Shown in pieces: positions 48,701 to 62,001 of a stretch of 64,000 bases of DNA. This stretch comes from Aulostomus chinensis. Lineage: Eukaryota; Chordata; Actinopteri; Syngnathiformes; Aulostomidae. Within the stretch, counting starts at the first letter, position 1; every line of letters starts with the position of its first letter. The notes beneath the pieces were generated by a model. It was not told the origin of the DNA. It worked only from the letters and a program-made list of their open reading frames with translations, and made no database searches. The stretch is taken from assembly GCA_037954235.1 (NCBI GenBank), contig JBBMOA010000002.1, positions 14,382,509 through 14,446,508 of the forward strand, read 5' to 3'. The translations under genes were made by a program, and so were the position numbers.

Positions 48701-49859
48701 ACTTGCACAGTGGCAGTATTTTTTTTTTAAATTGTACTACAGTCATTGTGCCACTATACATGAACGTGTGGAAGAGTGGGTGGTAAAATGCCCCTTACAT
48801 TGGGTTGTTATCAGACTTTTCTCTGATTTCGCTTTTGCCTCACAAGCGAGTAAGCTGTTGGATGGCGGACTCAAATTCAAAGACTATTATATTATTATAC
48901 TATTATTTATATTATAAAGACCCACAACTTCTTAACCTGAGATAGCTTAAAGGATGTTTCCATGCCCACCCAGAAATGCAGTATTTTTGTTGCTGTGTTG
49001 CACGTGTGCAGTTTGACTTCCAGGACTGGGACTTGTGGAACATACACACAGTGCCATGCTAGTTTGATGGCTGATAAAACCAGATACAAGCTGGAGTCAT
49101 TTGAGTCCTAACTGCATTATCTGGATGTTTTAACTCAACTTTGAAAAGTATATATCAGTCTGACTAATGTGTTAAAATGTACTTTAAAGTCCAGTTTTAG
49201 TCAACCAAATAATTTGAGTTTTTTCATGTAGAGATACTGATCTATTTAAGAAACAAAATATTTCAAAAGCAGCACATTGTTTGATACCATTAGTGTTTGT
49301 TACTTCACAGTGACCTGAAATGTAGACACGCGTCTCTGCAATGACACAACCGTTATATTATAACACAGGGTATTTGGTCTTTGAACATGTGCAGCTGAAT
49401 AAAAAAACACACAGCCACTTACTCAACAATGCTACATGTTGCATCTTGTGAGGACTACTGTGAGAGTCTTAAAATGGACACACAGATCAAACGAACATAC
49501 AGTATTTGTTCTGTCAGAGGAGAAGTGTGGACTGTGTGTCGTCCCACATCAAAAGAGCTCAGAGTTGGGAGTACCACAGACTTGCAGCGGCAAGTTTTAA
49601 AAAGTGATGAGATGTGATATTGACACAGTCTTCCTCCCTTTTGTCTGTCTAGAGTGATGGTGTGGGAGTTTTATTTGTCTGTTCAGTCGATCAGTGAAGG
49701 CTAAAAAGATTTACTAACTGTCACAGTTAGTTTAGAGAGACTAAGCTGTGATATTTCATTATCAAACCTACGCAAATAAAACGTTCTCTCACTTCTGTAA
49801 TTTTGGCTGCATTTCCTGATTCTTGTGTAATAGGGATGTAAATAAGTGCCTGATATTGC

Positions 49860-49939
49860 AGTGTGTGTGTGTGTGTGCGTGTGTGTGTGCTCGCTTGTGT
49901 GTGTGTGTGCTTGCTTGTGTGTGTGTGCGTGTGCGTGGG
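49860..49939. repeat. GT-rich minisatellite-like tract
   Basis: GT arrays alternate with the phrase GCTCGCTT or GCTTGCTT and with GTGC units, so a unit of about 18-22 bp appears twice. Confidence 0.8.
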
Positions 49940-51098
49940 CAAACGCATGCACATGCATGTGTGGTTTTTGTAACGGTACAAAGATGTCCCAAGGGTTTCT
50001 TTTCCCCTTTTCTCATTACAAATGCTAATGTCACATTAATGAAATCGGCTTAGTTTAAGGTTTATAGCGTAGCCTACACGGAGAGATTTGGCCCCGACAC
50101 TTCCCACATATTTCAAGTTGAATCACTTTTTTTTCCCCTGTAGGCATACTATTTTGAGTTACACTAAAATGTAGTGGCCCTGAGTGAAACTTTGGGGGAA
50201 AAGTTTAGAGCATGGGTGCCAAGCTTTGTCATCGTTGTAAATTGTGGGGCCACAGGCTGCTGGCTGCCTGGCTTCCAAAGACGACAGTTAGCTTAGCCGC
50301 AGCAGTAATGGCTTGTATGAGGGGCTGGCTAATGTCAACATTGTGTTAATGTGCGAGCAGCGGTTCGTAGAGTCACTAGCTGTTAATCATTGCTCAACAG
50401 AGAGCTTGTCAGGCACAACAACATGCCAGAGAGTTAATCATGGTTATAGATCCCTGTTTTTATGCAGATAACATATTTAACAGCTGCGTTTCTAATCATT
50501 AGGCCTTCCCAGTAAACATGTACAGTAATTTTACCATCAAGTACAATCCCAAGGGTCAAATGATGACATGAAAAAAACAGCTACAGATTTACAAATACAA
50601 ATCCATTTAGAAATCATTTCAAATAACTACTAGATTTCTCATTGTCAAAGTCAAAATGACAAAATATTCTGTCTAAAAAGACTGCAATTGAAAGATGAGG
50701 CCCAATCATTTCTATTTTATTCTGGGTTTTCAGCCATCAGTCTTAGTGTTTTAACCTTTCACTCGTGTTTTACTTCCTTACTTCAGTTTGCCATTTTTTA
50801 AATATTAAAACATTCAAAGCTCAAACAGACACTGATAAGAGTTTGCTCTTTGTAATTAAAAGCCAATTTGGTGAAAAAAAATTGATTGCATTATGCTAAT
50901 CAGGGTAGATGGTATCTTAAAATCAGGGTGAGAGAGGGAGATAGACTGAGTGTGAAGAGTGGAAAGGAGTGACAGTCCAGCCGCCATTACAAGCTGCTGA
51001 TTTCTGCAGAGTGCTTCATAAAATGTCAGAGCGCTTCTCCCTGAGCAAGACACTGAAAAATGGCAGCGCTGTGATGTGCTGGCACCTCACCTGCCGCA

Positions 51099-51100
<2 letters not shown>

Positions 51101-51158
<58 letters not shown>
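51101..51158. repeat. (GT)29 microsatellite
   Basis: 58 bp, uninterrupted, followed by a short GA-rich stretch and a GTGC-rich tract at 51261-51310. Confidence 0.95.
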
Positions 51159-51161
<3 letters not shown>

Positions 51162-51571
51162 ACACAGTGAGAGGAGAGAGAGAGAGAGGGAGGAGAGTCT
51201 CCTGTGTGTGCTTTTTATGCAAGTGTGTGCTTGTCAGTGTGTTTATGTGTTTTTACATCTGTGTGCGTGCGTGCGTGCGTGTGTGCGTGCGTATGTGTTT
51301 GTGTGTGTGTCCAAGCTGGCCTCCCTCCCATGTTGCAGTGAAGCAGAAAAGAGTGGCTGACTGCCCGCTGCTTTGCCTCCCTCTCTGTCAATACAACACG
51401 ATTCTCTTCCAGCCAGTCTTTTTCATGTTGAACATTAAGTAACACATTCATTTGAACAAAGCAGCACATGTGATTGACATATTGAATTTAATGCTTCATC
51501 TGATCACAGGATTCAAACCAGCTTACAACTCTGGATTGCGTTTTCTGTTTGCTACCTTGTTTACCTACAGT

Positions 51572-51574
<3 letters not shown>

Positions 51575-51646
<72 letters not shown>

Positions 51647-51663
51647 ATGTGTGTGTGTGCGTG
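51575..51663. repeat. (GT)n-(GTGC)n microsatellite
   Basis: About 27 GT units followed by four GTGC units and more GT. The GC-containing part increases the tendency to form Z-DNA. Confidence 0.95.
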
Positions 51664-53805
51664 GAGCAGAAGGCCAGAGTTCTTTCATGAAATCATTACA
51701 CAGTGGTGTTATTAATGTTGATTTTAACAAAAGCATCAAAGAGAATGTAAAGGTGAAAAGCAATGTGCGAGAGGAGAAAGCGGGGGGAGAAAGGTGTGAA
51801 TGGGCTTGGGTTGCATAAGAGTCAAGCCAGAGATGTGAGCAGCGTTTTCCTTTGGTTAACAGCTAAATTAGCTGTTAACTATATAGCCACATGTACCAGC
51901 TAACTCCAGAAACCCTCAATGATGTTATTGTGATTCTGCATCTTGTAGTATTATCACAGGAAAGAATAAACGCACCTTCACCCAGGCAACGTCCAGTTTT
52001 ATATTTCAAAGTTTATTATCACCTCAGATAAAACTCGCAGAAAATAAGAATAAAAATATATTTTTTAGAGTCTTGCTTTACTGTGAGAGAGGTTTGTGTC
52101 TATTGAAATGGTTTGGTTCATATTACGGCTGCTTTATCAACTGACTATTAGTATTAGCCCGACATGTTTTCTTATATAACTGATATTTACAGTATATATC
52201 ACGAACTGGTGAAAAATGCCTCCATGATAACTTTTTCTCTTATAAGCAACAGTCCTAAAGTCAGGAGCGGTAATTTTATAATAAATAGTCAGCTTTAAAA
52301 ATGGACGGTTATTTATCAACTGTCCAAAAAGGAGCAGATGTGTGTGGGGGGGGGGGGTTATGTTGAAGTGGATTTGAGGAATCAGTTTTTACTTTGATGG
52401 CCACTGCAAAAGTTATAAATCTGTAAGCAGACACTTGCGCTGGATAGTTTGGAATATGGCACTTGAAATTTTTTTTGTGGTTTACGAGAGTCAAAGAAAA
52501 TAAGAGTCAGTCTGTGCTTGTACAGACTACGTATATAATGTCCTGGTGAACGTCAATGATGGTGTCATGAGTTAAGCTCTTTTTGCTCACACACAACTTA
52601 TCTGAATTTTCACACACTGACACAGATATAAAGTTATCGCCTGCAAGTAAAGTTCTAGTTGAACAAAACTGAATCTAAATGCTTTCTTTCTTCCCATGGA
52701 GATGGACGTGAAGGGCTTCAACAACTGCTCAAGCAAGGCTTGCCGGTCTCTGCTTGTTCCATTGTTCTGTCACTGTCACTTTGTTTTGCTATTTGACATG
52801 CATGTCATTTGCATTATGTATATCTAGAGTACCATGCTCAGCCTCCCCAGCTCTCCTGCATGCTCTTCCCCCTCTGTCCCTTGATATACCCTGATAACTG
52901 ATGCTATTTCCTGTTACTCCGTTTCATGTATTTTTGTGTTTCCTGCATTTATTCAAATATGTGCCATTCACCGAATGAGGGATACCTTGGCCTGCAACTT
53001 CAGAGAGGATCTGGAAAGGCATGACAGCTTTTATAGATTAGTAGAGTTTTAGAATATAAACTGTTTTGAAAAACCCCAGACACAAATTATAGCAATAATT
53101 ACAATTTTAAGAAGCACACATCTACAAAATTAGTCTTGTACCTAGACTGTATTTTGTTCTTAATCAGTAGGAAGTTATAATCAAAATCAGTATACCAGTT
53201 TATTCTCTCATACCAATAAAAAGGGGGGGGGGGCATGTCAGTAAATGTTATGGTGAACATATTATTTGACATTTTGGAATTATTTGCATTTCTGGTTGCA
53301 ATAACTTCATTAAAGAGTATATACAAATCAAATTCATAGTTTTGATGGCAAATCCTACAGTGAATACAAACATATGAAGTGACTGGAGCTTATAATGTCT
53401 GTGTATGAATTTGTGTGTCAAAAAACCCACCAAAGTGGACAAATATTAAAGTTGTTATGACAGCAATTACACTGACGTCTAGTGTGATGCAAGAAATATT
53501 AGCGATACGATGATTAAAGAAAGCTTTTTAAAAATTGAATTGCTGTAAATCTATGCATAAATATTCTGATGAATTCTGGAAAACTGGTTACTGTATTTAA
53601 TATGTGTCATGTATTTTGCGAAGCACCTAGTATCTAAGCACAATGTGTAAAGCCTCAGGGCAGAATTCTTGCAAATCATCACTTTGGCTCTTTGCACTGA
53701 GTTACATACTCTGGAAATTGGACTTGGAAAATAGTGTAACAGTCTGTAATCTAAATGGTAATTAACATTACCAAGCTTACCATTCCCCTCACCTCCAATG
53801 AATCT

Positions 53806-53871
<66 letters not shown>

Positions 53872-53945
53872 AGGTATTTGTCACAATGTGGGGACATAAA
53901 TCTGTCTACACATTCAAATTGTGGGGGCTTGTTCTCCTTGACGTA
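53806..53945. repeat. (GT)32 with a dispersed fish flank
   Basis: An uninterrupted (GT)32 array (53806-53869) is followed by GTATTTGTCACAATGTGGGG, ACATAAATCTGTCTACACA and GGGGGCTTG. From memory, phrases of this type (CACATTGTGGGGAC next to GT arrays) recur at many fish loci, so the array and flank probably belong to one interspersed family. The boundary beyond 53945 is unclear. Confidence 0.5.
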
Positions 53946-55725
53946 AAACAGGCATTTTAGGGTGATGACGCAGTTTAACTTTGTCTCTGCCCATGTCAGC
54001 ACCAATGACATGAAAAATACACAGCCTTAGATCAAAGAGGAGATTGTGTGTCTTGTTGGCTGTCTGCTGGACAGCAGTAAGCTCCTGTTATTACGCCAGA
54101 TTTATGTTTAGTTCATGAAGACATCCATGGGTAACCGTCCTTCTTTCCTTAACCGATTTGAACAGGAACTTCTTAAACAGGTTAAATTCGACTCAAACTA
54201 CTCAGATCACAGTTTTAATGAATGAACTTCTAATTGATCACTCCTGCAAGGCCTTAACAGTATGAGTAGCCTGAGAGTTCCACACTTTCTCACTGCTGTT
54301 GCTGTTTTTCCCATGCTGATTAGAAATGCAGGTAACAGAGTGTATCCAACTCAGTTTGCACGATTATCAAACCTAATTGTTATTCTTCGCCAACAGACAA
54401 TAATCCCTGAACCTGTCCCTGGCACACTACATTAGGCTTTGTTGAATGTAAGATGATTTTATTACAGATCATAAACTTGAACTGAAATGTGGTTGATGGA
54501 AGTAGTCACTGCCTCCTAACTTTCCTCTCTGGATGTAGTTAGCAGAAAGAAGAGGAAGTGGACTGACTGTTCTTGTTTAAACAGTTTTCATTCAATAAAT
54601 GTAACTCCCTTCGATATCTTACTCTTAGTCGCAGTTCTAAAATTGCTATTACGTATTTATTGGCCATCGAGATATTGACCTGTATCTTTTGAAGACATGC
54701 TTTCTTTTTTTGGATTTAATTATTGTCATTACAGTGCAGCAGGGATGACATTACTTTATAGGCCAAACCATAAGTTAACATCACTATGAGTTAGGCATCA
54801 CCATGGGTTCCCTATATCAAAAGTAAAAAATATTTTTTCAGCAGGATTATCCAATAATAAATACGACTGACTTTTAAAGTGCAACTACAACCATTTGAAG
54901 CTCAAAGCTAACATTTTGCTAACGAACAGATGCATGGCTTCAGAACTAGCTTTGTGCCTTTCCTGTTTTTGGTGTAATGTGATTAATGTCTACCTAGGTA
55001 GACTGATTTGGCCTCTCGATAGCAAAAACCCAAATAAATGTTTTGACATTCAAATTGTGACGTATGTACAGATGTTTTTAATGTTGTTGGATCACAAACC
55101 TTATTCAAGGCATTTAACTGCAGATCCATTAAAAACACCCATTGACTTTGAGACAAGGGAACTACACATCTAACAATACTAACTTATTTATGGGTGTTTG
55201 GACTCATTCCTTCATGTCTATATGTCTCAGATTTAGTCTTCCAAATGAAAGAAAAACTTTCTTTTGTCCTTGAAAATTTTGTCTCAACATGTAAAAGACT
55301 ATGTATGCAACAACAGCCACTTCCTGAAAAGGACTCAAAGCTGCTTTATTGCATTAGTTTTGTGTTTTGTATGATTGATTTGACATGACAGTCACTATGA
55401 ACTCTTGCACCAGGCCAGAAACAATCTAATATACTGTATATTTAAATAATGAAGTTGTGGCTTCTTCACATGCAGCCTTGATGATACTCTCCTCTTTATC
55501 AGATTAACAGTGCTACCAAAAATTTTTTAGACACTAGTTCTGAAACCGTCTGAGTCATTGGTGAAACTGAAAACCAAAACTATTGTTATGGCAATAGCTG
55601 TACTCAGCTTCTGGGATTGACGAGTTGGTGACAATGATGAATTTAAGCTAAAAACACCCCCTTAGCATTGTTTTTGGTTAATTAGCTTTGCTTTAAAAAA
55701 AAAAATAAATTTGGTTTTAGTCGCT

Positions 55726-55797
55726 GGATAGGTTCCAGCCCCCCTGTGACCCTTAACAAGATAAGTGGAAGAAAATGGATGGATGGATGGATGGATG
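55726..55797 (+). mobile_element. SINE 3' tail fragment
   Basis: GGATAGGTTCCAGCCCCCCT through CCCTTAACAAGATAAG to (ATGG)5 matches the 3' end of the SINEs at 1755 and 30541. The head and body are absent, so this is a 5'-truncated copy, as expected when reverse transcription stops early. Confidence 0.8.
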
Positions 55798-56027
55798 TTT
55801 TGGTTCTTTGTTCTTTTGGTTGTTTTTTTCTTCTCCTCCTAATCACTTCTGTGTGGTCCCTTTTTGCTCTTTCTCATGTATGCTTTTCTTACTTGTTTTT
55901 AACATATTGTCATTTGTTAAGTGAAACATGAAATGTGCTACTTTAGAATGTGTCTTCACTAAAGTAAAGTTCAGGATTTTGCAAGTAGTGGTTAGGGTAA
56001 AAGTCAGTGTAATCCTTCAGGAAATTA

Positions 56028-56028
<1 letters not shown>

Positions 56029-56095
<67 letters not shown>
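56029..56095. repeat. (TG)33 microsatellite
   Basis: 67 bp, uninterrupted. Confidence 0.95.
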
Positions 56096-56097
<2 letters not shown>

Positions 56098-58635
56098 ATG
56101 ACATTGTCTACAGCATTAGGATGGTGTTACTTTGTGCTTCCAAACTGCTCCAAAGTCATTTTGGGCTCTTGTAGACAAACACAGCCAGTGGCAGGCAGAT
56201 CTCGCTCAGTTTACAGATGAACCGTAATGAGTGGTGAGACAGGCAGATGAGTGTTAGTGGCGAGCAGAGGGAGAAGAGCAGATTCATCAGGGATGATTGT
56301 CTGATGCACACTTCTGTTTTTTTGATGTGAAGACCCTGCTAGGTTACCATGGGGAGAATAATTAGCTTTGGCTGGATGCAGATGTGCAGGCGTAAGAGAT
56401 GCGAATTTTCTTACCAGGCTTACTTTATGACAGAATGGTGTGTTTGTGTGTGTGTGCCTGACACACATACACAGACACTTTTTCACAAACACAGATACAC
56501 ACTCACCACCGGCTCATTCTCTTCTATTTATGGCCAGGAAATGGGAGTAGTGCTATGTCTGGTAGAGCTGAGTAACACTATTCTGTCACACATAGGTTTG
56601 ACATCAAACACAAGTGACAAGCCTATCCTATTCCTCTCCACCGAGTCATCAGCATGTCCCAAAATCACATTATTGTCACTGGGAACCAAGCAGAGACGGA
56701 TGGTGAGTAGGGGTGTTGATTCCAGCCTTTGGCATCTACAGTATGCTTGAAAAGGCAAATAAAGCCATTTGGCAAGAGACGATTTCTTGTCATTTCAAAA
56801 ATATACAAAATGCGCATGGCATGCCTGTTTGGTTTTATTTTATCTAAAGCCTCTTAGAGCGAAGTGGATATGTGTGTTACTACAGAGCCCAGTGAATGGG
56901 AAGCTGGAAACTCTTCCGTGTTAGTGGCACGCTCTACCATTTGCAGCACGCAGGAGCATATCATTACCTTTTTGCCCTGGTAGGCAGTAAGCAGCTCTAG
57001 CATGGGTAAGCTCCAGCGTTACATGGAGGCGGGCCGATAGGCAGGCACTGGTGTGACTGTAATAAGACCTGTGGCTAGCACCACTGCCAAGCCAAGCTGA
57101 GGCGGGGTAAGAGATAGTGCCCATCCCCTACATACCCTGCTCTGCCATCTGTCACTGGGTAGGAGCAGAGCTGAAGGAGGGGTCTGAGTCACTCTAGTTG
57201 TTGACACCTAGACAGGCCACACTGGGGCACGCTGCCTCTTTGTACTCCTCTCAGGCCTTGGCTCCATCTACTGTGTCCATGAAGCCCTCATGCAGCTATG
57301 TAAATATCTTATTCAATATCTGTATTTAGAGATTAAATAAAGACATGTTCTTTTTAGAAATGTGACATTTACTTTTCCCAGATTTTCTTGTAATTACTGC
57401 TACTTCTTGCCTTATGAGATGCTTTTGCACTGCTACTTGAACAGAACAAAAAATAAAATCTTAAACCTGAACTATAGGAAATTATGGCCTTTTCCCTCTA
57501 TTTTATGTCCTCTCTTGTCAGAATGGATGGAACAGCAGCCTAATCAGAAATCAAAATCAGCAATGGTTGCAGCCCTGAAATAAATTACACAACTTTTTAC
57601 AACTGTTTATTATTTGATTATGTAGCTACACTGCACATTCTGTCACTTTAAATGTTCTCTAAGTCGGTGTTTGACTCTGGGCAAAGGTTGTCACATAATT
57701 TTTGCCAAGATGCCTGCTTATGTCATTTCTTGGCCATCGGTGTGCATGTGGGGCGGCAGGGATTGAGGGAGGGAGGAGAAAAGGGGTCAAGCAGGCTTAG
57801 GCGTGCACTCCACTATAAGCAAGATGATCTTTCCCAGTCAGCATTCATTGCCAACAAGCATGCAAAGTGCAAACATCCCTGTCCATATGCACATGTCGTG
57901 TCTACAACATAACACCCACACAGACATACATAAACACTAAGTGAGATGCAAAGTTCAACACTGTAACAGCTCTGCAAGACCAGAAATAAAAGGTATAGAA
58001 GCTGATGACTTGTACAAGTTCAGTTGTAACAGAAAATATCTGTGGAATGAGTGATTCATTACTTTGCCTCCTGGTAACTAGAGGAACCTCATTATTTACT
58101 GAAAATGCCAATATAATAACAAATATCTGTGTTTGTAACAAGTAACACTGAATGGAACAAAGTTTTACAAAGTAATGATTCCAAAACACTAATTAAACAA
58201 GGAGTGCTAATGGTGAATGACTCATACTGGTGGGATTCTTTATCCTAGCGACATTCATCATAACACACTTGTTATGCTGACATTTGTCTTGCTAACTGCT
58301 CGGAGAACGCCTGAGCTAAATAGAGGTCTTAGCTCGACACAGTTACAGATCACGACAAGTAAGAGATCCAGAGGAGAGAGCCAGTGTTGGAGATGCAGTG
58401 GCAGATACAGTTTTCTTGGGCTGCGGTCAGACGCACACTGAAAGAGAGCTGCATGCTGCCGTGTGTCTTTGAATGGGGTCAGGTCATCACAGGGAATAAT
58501 GCATTTCACTTCTCCTGCGCCCAGCGCTCCTTCCATTACGGCTGGAGAAGAGACATTGTGTCCACACTCTGATTACCACTGATCCATGCTGATGACTCTG
58601 TTGGCGGATTATCTCAGTTAGTATCAGCCATCTGT

Positions 58636-58639
<4 letters not shown>

Positions 58640-58690
<51 letters not shown>

Positions 58691-58695
58691 TGTGT
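58640..58695. repeat. (TG)n microsatellite
   Basis: About 27 units with one TTTG interruption. It faces a (CA)15 tract 67 bp downstream, so the two could pair as a hairpin although their flanks are unrelated. Confidence 0.9.
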
Positions 58696-58760
58696 TAAAG
58701 GGGTGAGGAGGAAAAGGGGCTGGACTGAGACACATAGGGGGTTGAATAGTTTTAGGCGCT

Positions 58761-58761
<1 letters not shown>

Positions 58762-58792
<31 letters not shown>
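58762..58792. repeat. (CA)15 microsatellite
   Basis: Uninterrupted and complementary to the TG array at 58640-58695. Confidence 0.9.
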
Positions 58793-58795
<3 letters not shown>

Positions 58796-60904
58796 CGTGC
58801 TGCACGCGTAACCAAGCACCCTTACATACACGCAACACAGACATACAACACCACAAAACAAATGCATGATGTAAGGCCACATGCCAAACAGCACAGGCCA
58901 TTACACCAGCATCAAATGCACTCACTCTCTCCCTCCTTTATACAATTCTGTCCTCCTTTCAGATGACATGTGAAGGCTTCTATATGAAGGCCACATGCAA
59001 TCATAAAACCGCAGAGCTGTTTATAGCTACACTATCTCCTGAAGGGCTGCTGCATCCAACCGCTATTAGCTGCATTCATTGACAGCTGGGTGCTGCGTTG
59101 TATTTCTGGTCGTGACTGTGAATCCAGCTCCGGAGCACATATTATAAATCATAGTTCATCCATTAGCATAAATTCTCCCTCTCTTTGCTTCTTTGCTCCT
59201 GGTTGCGCCGCTTCTTGTTGATTGGTTGGTGTTGTTCAGATCAAATTGATTTAGCCGTTCACTGAGATTATAACGTTCGCCTTATACTGCCACTGTGGCA
59301 TGCCGTTAATTACCTATAAAATCAAGCTAATTCTGATGCTAAATCCATTTTAATTTCTCGTAATTAAGTCAGGATTGGATCCTTAAATACCTTGGCACTC
59401 CATTATTGTTGCAATCATTGTTGCGACTGTGCATTTGGTGGTACATTGCTGAGCTCAATCTTATTATTGTTATTAGATTTAATTGCGCTAAGTGATCAGT
59501 TTGTAGTTGTCAGAGGAAGATGGACTTGCCTTGCAGTCATTTCTCCCCCTGCTGTCCTTTCTCTCCCCATTTCTCATCCCCAGAAAGAGGCCCTTTGAGA
59601 GATTGTGGGAGATGAGAGGAGATGAGGGGGAGGGTAGCTCTGCTTTACACCTCTGCAAAGGAGGGATTTTTTTTGTTGTTTGTAAGGGGGGGATCAATTC
59701 TGTTCACATCATCACGTTTTGACAAGACGAAGGCATTAAGTGTATATATTGAGAAACAACAGGAATGGTTTGCAACCTGTCCTTCATCTTCTCCACTTTC
59801 TCTTTTATTCGTCTTTTTTTAACAACAAATCACAGCGCATTTTGTTGCTTAACCCCCCCCCCCCTTTCAATCTTTGTACCTCTTTTCCTCTCTTTCTCTT
59901 GTTTTTTTCCCTCTGAAAAGGTAGGGAATGATCCGCTTCACTTACCAGCTGACACCACATAAGCTTGCTCGTCCTCGGAGACACAAGCCTTTTGTTTTCA
60001 TGTGCATTATGATAATTATGAAGGGCCACAGCTCCTCTCCATTTTCATCACACGTCTAATGATACTTACATTTTTTTTGTCAGGAGCAACCACTTTTTTT
60101 TAATGTGTTGAAAACCCCCCATCTTTTTCTTGTTATTTTTTTCACCCTAACCTGACATTTAAAGGGTGGCAGCCAAAGTGAGGGAGCACAGAGTGTGACG
60201 ACCAGTCATGCAACAAAATGTGGCAGAGAGGTAACAGTTTTTGGTCAGACTTACAATAATACACTTCATCTTCACTCAGCCCGAAATGTATTCTTGTAAC
60301 TAATATGTAACAATAATTTATTTGTCGTTCTGGTTGATAATCTGGCTCTTTAGCCCCCATCCTGTCACCTTGCATGAGAGGCCATTTGTAGGACCTTTGA
60401 CCTTGCTCATAATTACACACCCGCCATCTTTTCCACTGCAGCAATGGCAGTCATGGCTGCCCAAGTCCGATGGCACACCAGCCTCCTCCCCGTGGACTGC
60501 AGCAGGTTTTCTTGTCATCCGCGCCTCTTGCTCACCATCTCTCTCTCTCTCTCTCCCTCTCCCACTCTCCCTCTCTCTTGTCAGTGTTGCTCCTGGCGAA
60601 AGGCTGATACTTGATATTCAGAGGATAGCAGCTTTTGTCTCAGAGATTTAATCAGTGGCTCTGCTCCCACTGCAGAGGAGAGAGGGAGGGAGGGTGATGG
60701 AGGGGTGGTGGGAGAGAGGGAAGGAAAGAGAGATGGAGGCAGAGACTGTTTATGTGTAATGACACAATAACAAAGCCTGCCTGTAAAACACAATCTGCAA
60801 ACTGTGCTTTTGAAGGGGATTTTCAGTCCTGGATTAGTGTCAGGCAGAGGGATATGGAAAAAGAGAAGACAGAAAAATAGTCAGGTTGATGTGATAGACC
60901 GGGG

Positions 60905-60906
<2 letters not shown>

Positions 60907-60957
<51 letters not shown>

Positions 60958-60959
60958 TG
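60907..60959. repeat. (GT)n microsatellite
   Basis: About 22 units, then ATG and more GT, 1.1 kb upstream of the first baz2b coding exon. Confidence 0.95.
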
Positions 60960-61842
60960 CAGTGGGGGTTTAAATGTGTGACTGTGCATTCACGCGTGTG
61001 CATGCAAATTCATGTGTTTTGATAATGTTTAGTATTTATTTGGTTGCACAAGTTGGCGGCTGTGTGGGCACGGCCACAATGTGTTCTCCGTTGTAAGCAA
61101 AAGGGGATTAAAGTTGAATAATGTAAGTAAAATATTTGGCTGCAAAATGGCCAAACATTTCCTGTTAGGTTTTATGTTGCTGGTTGGCTGATAATGACCA
61201 GCGTGGTAAGCCTGAGTCCGATAAATGGAAGCTGCTGTGTTTGTTAATGCGTCCATCTAAAAACCTCTCTTTTTAGTTCTAGCTCCACCTGAACAGACTC
61301 AGAGAGCAGTATTGTATTTAAAGGCCTCAAAGAGCTCTGAAATGTAAATGTGATCAGGGTTCATAGGGTCATGGGAAAAACCCAGAAAAGTGATGGAATT
61401 TGAAAATAGCAATATCCAAACCTGAAAAAGTTTGTGAAAAAAAGATAACGCAAAAACAAAAATTTGGAAAAGTTGTATAAATTTACTATTGATTTAGTTC
61501 AATACTCCTCTATTAATCAAACCATGTAGCTTGTAATTAATGTTAGTTGTAAGGGGTAGGGTAGAAAAGTGTATTTGTTCATTTTGCTTGCTAACTCTTT
61601 TCATCCCTAACATCCTACTTCACACTCACCAGAGTGAGTTCTCTGTAGTGATGCCCGTCCTTTTTCAGATCACATTCTGTGCACTATAAATGTAAAACTT
61701 GCCTTGTTGTCCTGAATCAGTCTTTAAAGATGTTATCCTTCTTCCTTGCCTGTATAGAATCAATAGAGGCTGGGAGCCAGTGAGCATGGCTAAATAGAAA
61801 TATTGTTCAGGGGAAGTGAGATGTGAAAGGAAAAGTGTCAGG

Positions 61843-61843
<1 letters not shown>

Positions 61844-61892
<49 letters not shown>
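61844..61892. repeat. (TG)24 microsatellite
   Basis: Ends 109 bp before the first baz2b coding exon; a second shorter TG array (61941-61959) lies 42 bp before the exon. The acceptor itself has only a weak pyrimidine run (ttgtgtttgacag), so TG-rich sequence takes the place where a polypyrimidine tract would normally extend. Confidence 0.9.
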
Positions 61893-61896
<4 letters not shown>

Positions 61897-62001
61897 AAGG
61901 ATATGTGGTGCAGGTGTGACAGTAGGCATTTGTGTCTGTGCGTGTGTGTGTGTGTGTGTATTTTGCTATTGTAACCCTGCTGATTGGATTGTGTTTGACA
62001 G

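Larger units (their letters stand above)
35063..62001 (+). other. baz2b: baz2b 5'UTR intron 2 (or introns 2 and beyond)
   Basis: About 27 kb before the first coding exon, with no coding exon found. The content is mainly microsatellites, an inverted-repeat element (45152-45702), a SINE tail fragment (55726-55797) and AT-rich sequence. Stretches without notable repeats include 46.1-49.8 kb, 50.0-51.0 kb, 51.9-53.7 kb and 54.0-55.7 kb. Regulatory elements or further small leader exons could be present in these but I cannot identify any. Confidence 0.5.

Noticed and set aside
58640..58792. TG and CA arrays as a second inverted-repeat element like that at 45 kb
   Set aside because: Only the dinucleotide arrays are complementary; the outer flanks are unrelated, so this may be coincidence.
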